Shown here: one piece after another, positions 57,001 to 64,000 of the stretch
How positions within the stretch are numbered: the stretch's first letter is position 1
Layout of the letters: every line of letters starts with the position of its first letter
Source of the DNA: Sinonovacula constricta
Taxonomy: Eukaryota; Mollusca; Bivalvia; Cardiida; Solecurtidae
Length of the DNA stretch: 64,000 bases
Direction: 5' to 3'
Assembly: GCA_007844125.1 (NCBI GenBank)
Contig: CM017563.1
Coordinates: 41,804,012 to 41,868,011 of the forward strand
The notes under the pieces: generated by a model
The model's input: the letters and a program-made list of their open reading frames with translations, nothing else
Database searches by the model: none
Told to the model about the DNA's origin: nothing
Translations under genes and position numbers: made by a program

Positions 57001-60000
57001 CGGTCTTTTCTGTTCTCAGAAAACGCCTCCCTGAAGCGAGCCCACAACCACGAGCCTGCGTGGATCGAACACTGTTGGGACCATGGCAACCCTGAGATGG
57101 ACCCCTTCTGTGCCCTTCTCACCAGTAAGTATCAAATGCCAAAGTATACACAGTTACACTGTCTTTAGTTACTCCTGCTACCCCAGTGGTGCATTTAATT
57201 TATGTACATGTATTAAAAATGTTCTAAGCTGCTACGCATCACAGACTTCGTCAAATGTAACTGTCTATTTTAACTTTATGGTGAATTAAGATAAATTCAT
57301 CCATATACAAATCACCCGATCTTACTATCTCTTTCCTTCAAACAGCAGTTATATTACTTTTATCTGATTGGTCGAAATCCGCATATTTGATGTCACTATC
57401 CGTTTGGTCATGATTTGTTTACCGAAGAGGTGGATAGTTATTAAATGTTCGACGGATCGTAGTTATTGTTGCTCCGCCCATGTTACTATCCGTTTGGTCA
57501 TGATTTGTTTACCAAAAAAGGTGGTTAGCTATAAAACGTTCGACGGATCGTAGTTACAGTTGCTTTGACCTACAAGCCAATCTGTCTGTCAAGTCTAAAC
57601 ATTTTTGAAAAAATCTTAAAAAGGGGGGCTAGTTATGAATCGCTCGACGGTTCTAATCTTCTGTTGATCCGCTGCTAAAAGCTTGTCTTTTTGATTGGTC
57701 AATATCTGTTTCATAAAGGGTTAGTTATTTTTTAGTTGACGGTTATTAGTTACCTTTGTTATTCCTCACAAGGGAAAACACTTATTTCATTTGTTTAAAT
57801 CAATCAGTTAATTTATTTTGATACTAAAATAATATATATATATATTTTACTTCTTTCTCATTTTTAACAGCCACTGTTCCAACAACAACAACTACAACAA
57901 CAACAACACGTAGGTTTCTTGTGATGACTTCGGTCATTGTTTGTTTTTTAAACAAAATCGAAACTTTTTTGGCATTAAATTTCATACATGTATAACAATC
58001 GAAACCTTGCATACTAGTATAAACGTTGAAGCAAATGAAACGCATGTTATTTTACATCATATCTAAATGTGTATTTATTGAATAAGCTGAAAGATGAATG
58101 AATTCAAGCTAATTGCAGGCCAAACGAAAAACTTTTAAAAATGAGCCATTCTGGTGGATTTTACTCTCGATAGATATATATTTTATTTGTATTAGATGCT
58201 CCTTCTAATTATATAACTGAACAAAATATTAAGTTTCTCTTTAAAAATGCTTTTTGGTGCATTAAGCTATAAGTGATAAATGTAGCAGATAAATCAATGT
58301 ATTTCTTAACAGAACAGAACAGAACGTGTTATAGGACTTGTACGGTATACACAGTCAAATCAAAAAAGAAAGTAACAAATATTTTATAAATAGAAATCGA
58401 AAAAAGGCTTATTACATTTTTCTTCTTTTATAAAATCTAAAATGTTTGAATCATTTAATTTTTAGCCAAGCCAACCACAACTACAACTGAGCCTACAACA
58501 ACAACAACGGTTCCAACAACTACAACCACTGGTTAGTATCCATAATTTATTTGTACAACCGATACTTAAACATTGTGTTATGTAAGGTCGCCTCTCTCCC
58601 TTCATTAAGATAAACTACCAACTAAGTAGAAAATATCTCACTTATGTTTGCACCGTCTTTTGTAACATTTGAATAGTGTTCCCTTCGTAGTTATTGCACA
58701 CTACTAAGAATATTTAAAATATCTTACTTGTAATGCACCATCTTTTTAAGAATGCTGTCACCTTCTAATTCCGTTTACCCTTAAATACCTGTCAACTTTG
58801 TGACTTCTTGGAATAAGCTACCGACTATATCTAAAAGATCAACGGCAGACTTTAAAGGTTTATTTTATTTTTATTTTAATCTAATTTTAATTCTTTTTTT
58901 CTCTCAACGAACAATGTCTTGCATATGATCGATGGAACTAATAAATTTTGAAATAAGTAATCATAGTTTGAGTGTTTAATTTCATGTTCAGCATTAGGTC
59001 TCTACCTCATTTAGTTCTGTTTATACATTTATATTTATTGAAATATTTATATTTTTACAGAGCCAACCACTACAACAACAGGTAATTACTTTTACAAGCC
59101 AGCTATTTGTTCGAATGTTATTTTTCTTTTTCATGCGCTATTTTAACTGCTTAAACGTATATTATAATTGGTTTATTTATGGCATATGTACAACTAAAAG
59201 GTGGTATCCGACAGTTTGGTCTAAATATTTGTTCTCAAATAACCAAATATGTCATTGGTTCCTGGAAAGTTCTTGCAAAATGCTGTTCATTGATGCCAAC
59301 GATCTGTTTAAACAGTCAAAGATAAAGCAAACAGGTGTTTCCTATTCGAGCCGTGCTGCAGAGATAGCTATTTTTAAACTTAGAAAACCAAGTGAACTCC
59401 TACTTTTATATAGTCATCCGGTTAATCCGCTCTGACGTCGATATTAATTTAAGCAGAGTCAACTATTGCGCTTTTAATAGAGTTGAAAAAGGCTGAACAT
59501 TTAGATATTTCCTTTCGAGAGTGGTACAGTCTTACAATAAAGTTAGAGTTCAAAATCGTCTTGATTAGGTCTAAGGTTTGGGTTTATGCAAAAAGAATGA
59601 CCAAATACCCCAAAGCGGTGGTTAGATATTTGTACCTGTATTTGATATTGACAAACTGTCGGATACCACCTTTAATGTGTGACTCTATAAAATTTTAAAG
59701 TTGGATAGAATTTTCTCATACTCAAAATACTTCTTGACAAAGCTAAGCTATATTTAAACGTCACTCATCTAAAACAAGTGTTGGCAACATAAAGTGTTAA
59801 ATATTATTAAATTGGTTGTTTGACGTATTAACGTATTTGACAAATACGCGGACAGTCATAGACATTTTCAAAATCTTGATTTTATTGCTTGAGACACGTT
59901 ATTATATAAAATAATACAGCATATCTGGTATATTAAAACCTATTTCTGAATATTGATTTATCTCTCTGCCAAGAAGACATTTCCGCCCCTTCAACTCCTT

Positions 60001-63000
60001 AACAATACGTGATTTTCACGTAAGCTTCTACTCGAATCTGATTTTTCTAAAGCTAAAATGTTTGTCAGTTTTCACTTACAACAGCTCTGACGTGTCCTTG
60101 TCACAAACAGTTGAGTTGTTAAGGGTTTTTTAGCATGATATTAGTTTTGTAACAAATCTGCACAGCGGATTACTCTATGTTGCTGTTGTGTGTGTGTGTG
60201 TGCTTGCGTGCGAGCGTGCGTGTGTGTGTGTGTGTGTTTTCAAAGTTAACATCACAAAATACATTAATGACTACGAGTATCTACATTAAAAAAACGTAAA
60301 ATCAGGTTATATATCGCTAAAATTATTTTTTATTGAATTTCGCAATATTTCAGAACCAACAACTACCACTACGGGTAAGAAATGTGTGCCACAGCATATT
60401 AACCATTGAAACAATGAGCTTAAATCTGGCAATGTTGTCAAGCATCTGATTGGTCACTAATTTCGAGCAATCAGGTGTTTGATAATATTTTTTAGTCTTA
60501 AGCTCAGAGGTTCGTCATGTTTGACTTTGTATACTGTTATGGATATGGATTGTGTTTGGTTATTTGCAGTGGTTATTGAAATGTTAAACCTATTTATTCA
60601 CGAGACTGTTATTGACTGGGTAATTATTAGTGTAAATATTGACATTATAAATATTCCTTTTCCAAATACATTTTATGGGTTATACATTTTACAATGTAAA
60701 AGTTGATAAACACTTTTTGAAGTTCATAATAAAAATCTTTTACAAAACTTTACTATTAAAATTATTTTTACTTTTTCAATATTAAATTTGAAACTAAAAT
60801 GTTAGTCAACTTACGTGTCCATCTTTCTGTTTAAATGCATAATGTAAAAAAAGTCTTTAGTTATTATTAAAAACAAATACAATCATCGCCAATTCGTACA
60901 TAAACTTGGACATTTTAACGCTACAATTACGACAGGCTGGAAAGATGTGTGTGCTTTTGCGCAATACTTTGATTTATAATTATTGTCTTATTTATGCAAA
61001 AATGCTGCATACCAACATGCTTAAAAAATGCTTTTAAATGCTTGCTTTTGTGAAAGTTACAATATGTCTTTTAAATATTTTATTACAATAAAATAAACTT
61101 CAATATGACATTTTGTAGACAATACATATATCCATTTTCAGATTTTAATGTATATAATAGATCTACACGAGGTTACGTTAACTACATCGTATTTATAAAT
61201 GACAACGTTTTTGTGCTTTCATTTAAGACTAAACGCTATGCCGGTTTATGTATTGCAATGCAATATGCGTACATTGTATTTAGTACACTTTATACAAATA
61301 GTACATAACGCTATGCTGCTTTATGTATTGCAATCAAATATGCGTACATTGTATTTACATGTAGTACACTTTATACAAATAGTACATAACGCTATGCTGC
61401 TTTATGTATTGCAATCCAATATGCGCACATTGTATTTAGTACACTTTATACAAATAGTACATAACGCTATGCTGCTTTATGTATTGCAATCAAATATGCG
61501 TACATTGTATTTGCATGTAGTACACTTTATACAAATAGTACATAACGCGATGCTGCTTTATGTATTGCAATCCAATATGCGCACATTGTATTTAGTACAC
61601 TTTATACAATTAGAACATATCGCAATGCTGCTTTATGTATTGCAATCAAATATGCGTACATTGTATTTAGTACACTTTATACAATTAGTACATATCGCAA
61701 TGCTGCTTTATGTATTGCAATCAAATATGCGTACATTGTATTTAGTAAACTTTATACAAATAGTGCAAAACGCTATGCTGGTTTATGTATTGCAATTCAA
61801 TATGCGTACATTGTATTTAGTACATTTTTTACAGATAGTATGTAACGCTATGCTGCTTTATGTATTGCGATTCAATATGCGTACATTGTATTTAGTACAC
61901 TTTATACAAATAACGCTATGCTGCTTTATGTATTGCAATTCAATATGCGTACATTGTATTTAGTACACTTTATACTAATAGTGCATAACGCTATGCTGGT
62001 TTATGTATTGCAATCCAATATGCGTACATTGTATTTAGTACACTTTATACAAATAACGCTATGCTGGTTTATGTATTGCAATCCAATATGCGTACATTGT
62101 ATTTAGTAAACTTTATACAAATAGTGCATAACGCTATGCTGGTTTATGTATTGTAATCCAATATGCGTACTTTGTATTTAGTACACTTTATACAAATAGT
62201 ACATAACGCTATGCTGGTTTATGTATTGCGATTCAATATGCGTACATTGTATTTAGTACACTTTATACAAATAACGCTATGCTGCTTTATGTATTGCAAT
62301 TCAATATGCGTACATTGTATTTAGTACACTTTATACTAATAGTATATAACGCTATACTGCTTTATGTATTGCAGTTCAATATGCGTACATTGTATTTAGT
62401 ACACTTTATACAAATAACGCTATGCTGCTTTATGTATTGCAATTCAATATGCGTACATTGTATTTAGTACACTTTATACTAATAGTATATAACGCTATGC
62501 TGCTTTATGTATTGCAATTCAATATGCGTACATTGTATTTAGTACATTTTATACAAATAGTACATAACGCTATCCTGCTTAACGTATTTAGCTAAGAATG
62601 CTTGCTTACTACTGAAAACATTATCATTTGTTGACATTTTCAGAACCAACAACCACGACAACAGGTAAGAGTGTATAAATGGTGAACGGTTGACATAGCG
62701 ATGACAATCTCTAAAGTTTATTGTTGATACGGGTTTTAACATCTTCTATCAATCCATTATCCCTCATAGATGTCAGAAAAAGTTAGATAGAATATATACG
62801 ACATTATATAAAGTATGTACGTGTCAAAGAAAAACACTCAATATGAGGCATTGACCATCGTGACATGTTTACTAAAATCATTTATTCAATCCATAAAACA
62901 TAGAAAACATTGCAGTGTGCACAAAGCGCGTTATAAAATATAATATGTGTCTGTTACAGACAACATCAATGCCCCGACATATTCGGTCATATTCAGATGA

Positions 63001-63935
63001 TTAATTTGTATGGCTACAATTAAGTATGTTATATATGATACAGCATTAATAATACTGCAAAGTATTTAATAAGATATTGACGCAAAGTAATAATTTTCTA
63101 ATTTATATCAAGGAACCGTCTCATTATATTATTTAAAATGTTTACGATTTCTTTTAATTTTTGAGTGGCAAAACATAATATAATCAAGCCTGAGTACTTG
63201 TAGATTAAGTGTATATTTATTAAGTGGATATAGAAATATTTGCATGAAAGAGTAGTAACCCTTCCGTTGTCCCTATTGATTGACATGATTTGATAAACCC
63301 TATATCTGTATTAAGTTATAGATTGTATAATAAAACAATGCATAGGTAATGTACTGAAATTTGTTGACAAAGGAAAGGATGATTTCCGCCAAGATCTGAG
63401 ATAAACCATTTTATAAAATCATTAATATCTTAATAGAAATTGTCGATAGCTAACTATTTACCGTTCTTAAAGAATATTTACCAAAACATGTGCTTTGATA
63501 TCGATGCATTCTCAAATATTAACGAGGATCTGCAAAAACCGTCAGTTGCTCAATTTCTCTTGACATCTTTACCAACAACCTATAAGTCTTTTCTTCACGT
63601 GACATCTAATTTACGGGGATTCAATTAAGTAAGTGTGACGTAGAAACTATCACAGCACAGCCTCGTTTTGGGTGCGATTTCAAATTCATGAAATCTGGAT
63701 AAGATGGTTGTATGCAGAATAAGGTTTAAAGCAAGGAATTTTTTATATATATAGTTGATTATGACGTGTAATAATTGGCAAGTTCATATCATATATCACA
63801 ATATATGGCTGTCACAATATTGAATCCTGAAAACAAGGCATGAGTAGAAAGGTGTTTGTAGTTGAAGTATTCTTCACCATTGCATGATCTTCTAACTCTC
63901 CCATATAGAACCCCCAACAGAAGCACCTGTGACAG
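50980..63935 (+). CDS. Secreted ShKT-domain protein with Thr-rich mucin-like linker (3' part beyond window)
   Basis: Exons: 50980-51037, 55019-55129, 57020-57124, 57871-57909, 58466-58531, 59061-59081, 60354-60374, 62644-62664 and 63909-63935. Every junction is phase 1 with consensus ag/gt sites and the frame stays open throughout. Order: signal peptide, ShKT six-cysteine domain, a 35-residue unrecognised exon with two cysteines, then TTVPTTTT..., KPTTTTTEPTTTTTVPTTTT, three EPTTTTT exons and EPPTEAPVT. Thr/Pro-rich linkers of this sort are usually O-glycosylated spacers between extracellular domains, so further domains probably follow to the right. Function is unknown; ShKT domains occur in secreted enzymes, matrix proteins and channel-blocking peptides. 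Confidence 0.8.
51038..55018. other. Intron 1 of the ShKT gene
   Basis: AT-rich with no supported gene. It contains a (GTT)n tract at about 51941-51978 and a shorter one near 54856-54873, plus many short open frames without features. Confidence 0.6.
55019..55129 (+). CDS. ShKT domain exon
   Basis: Phase-1 exon of 111 nt giving ACVDRLANCYMLDFNYCQG, then IYAPYAAQVCANFCGLCD. The six cysteines and the C-x-D-x4-C start with a C-x3-C-x2-C end match the ShKT pattern. One exon encodes one domain, as is common for extracellular modules. Confidence 0.85.
55196..55920 (+). mobile_element. Harbinger-like MITE interrupted by a SINE
   Basis: The left terminus is aagtggtatccgacagtttg. The right terminus is aaactgtcggatac with decayed last bases. 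TAG and TAA trinucleotides flank it. The core shares gttagctatttttaaactaa, gaaaaccacg and cctgacgtcgacat with 59198-59672. After removing the nested SINE (55254-55468) and one 11-bp duplication it is about 499 bp, close to the 475 bp of its relative. Confidence 0.8.
55254..55468 (+). mobile_element. SINE family 3 (tRNA-derived) nested in a MITE
   Basis: An 11-bp target duplication aaataaattat (55243-55253 and 55469-55479) brackets it. The head is gtggtctagtggttaagacg, then ttggactccggattcgaacc, giving clear A- and B-boxes. The body includes gcttgagcaagactatttac and cattcagtacctgagtactg. Nesting shows it inserted after the MITE. Confidence 0.88.
57020..57124 (+). CDS. Third exon of the ShKT gene, family not recognised
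   Basis: 105 nt, entering after tgttctcag and leaving at acca|gtaagt, phase 1 on both sides. It reads ENASLKRAHNHEPAWIEHC, then WDHGNPEMDPFCALLT. It has two cysteines, is rich in His, Trp and acidic residues, and has an NAS glycosylation motif. The upstream frame is also open, so an earlier acceptor is possible, but phase and splice consensus favour this start. Confidence 0.6.
57391..57573. repeat. Two-copy tandem repeat of about 90 bp
   Basis: tactatccgtttggtcatga, then tttgtttacc, and cgacggatcgtagtta occur in both halves (57391-57480 and 57481-57573). A third, much decayed unit may follow at 57640-57660 (ctcgacggttct). Confidence 0.75.
59198..59672 (+). mobile_element. Harbinger-like MITE, complete copy
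   Basis: 21-bp terminal inverted repeats AAGGTGGTATCCGACAGTTTG are near-perfect, with TAA on both sides (59195-59197 and 59673-59675). A 3-bp TWA target duplication and short non-coding interior fit PIF/Harbinger-derived MITEs. The open frames inside have no transposase features. It is the reference copy for the fragments at 14716, 27195 and 55196. Confidence 0.88.
60187..60237. repeat. (GT)n microsatellite
   Basis: An interrupted GT/GCGT tract in an intron of the ShKT gene. Confidence 0.95.
61231..62585. repeat. Tandem array of a roughly 75-bp unit
   Basis: About 18 units built on cgctatgctgctttatgtat, then tgcaatcaaatatgcgtaca, ttgtatttagtacactttat and acaaatagtacataa. Length variants occur: an insertion of ttacatgtag-like sequence gives about 84 bp, and loss of the agtacat segment gives about 66 bp. 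All lengths are multiples of three, so a 254-codon frame survives (61199-61963), but it lies inside an intron, is Leu/Tyr/Val-rich without a start context, and is best read as noncoding. Confidence 0.93.
62665..63908. other. Intron of the ShKT gene, nothing recognised
   Basis: AT-rich sequence with no repeat or gene signal beyond short open frames. Confidence 0.5.
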
Positions 63936-64000
63936 GTAAGTCTGAATAATACAGTGGACGTGACAGTTTCATGAACAACAACTTCTTTGCTGGATAACCA

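Noticed and set aside
61199..61963. 254-codon open frame
   Set aside because: It is made of a tandem repeat inside an intron of the ShKT gene, lacks start context and any domain, and frame is kept only because unit lengths are multiples of three.

Overview
The window is AT-rich eukaryotic DNA. It has short exons, long introns, tRNA-derived SINEs, MITEs and several kinds of tandem repeat. There is no operon structure or prokaryotic signal. Duplicated TNF-ligand genes, a secreted ShKT/threonine-rich protein and many SINEs suggest an invertebrate, most likely a bivalve mollusc. That assignment is inference from style and gene content.

Layout. Positions 1-6530 are a 44-bp minisatellite with higher-order structure. 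At about 7.07-7.65 kb lies a broken zinc-finger coding remnant. From about 7.97 to 19.1 kb runs copy A of a large segmental duplication, carrying a TNF-superfamily ligand gene on the + strand: several micro-exons for a cytoplasmic tail, a transmembrane/stalk exon, two linker exons, and a terminal TNF-homology-domain exon at 13516-13940. Positions 19-33 kb are a gene-poor spacer with a decayed coding remnant (21.45-21.85 kb), a SINE, a candidate first exon (24825-24863), a short LTR element whose LTRs contain a 5S-rRNA-like segment (25086-25523), a 1.5-kb (CTAC)n array, and a 5'-truncated LINE on the - strand. Copy B of the duplication (about 33.8-45.8 kb) carries a second TNF ligand gene with the same exon plan; its THD is about 87% identical to that of copy A (17 of 136 residues differ).

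From 46 to 50.5 kb I see only (TA)n and two SINEs. From 50980 to the right edge runs a secreted-protein gene on the + strand: a signal-peptide exon, a ShKT six-cysteine exon, an unrecognised exon, then Thr-rich exons, three of which are 21-nt repeats of the unit EPTTTTT. All internal introns of this gene are phase 1, and it continues past the window. Its introns hold two Harbinger-like MITEs (one with a SINE nested inside), a roughly 75-bp tandem array, and simple repeats.

The most striking object is the 438-bp TRIM-like element at 25086-25523. It has two 168-bp LTRs (TG...CA), an 18-nt primer-binding site matching the 3' end of tRNA-Leu, a purine-rich tract, a 4-bp target duplication, and a block in each LTR colinear with 5S rRNA that includes the A-box and C-box of the 5S internal promoter. 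This is the architecture of plant Cassandra retrotransposons, here in an apparently animal genome.
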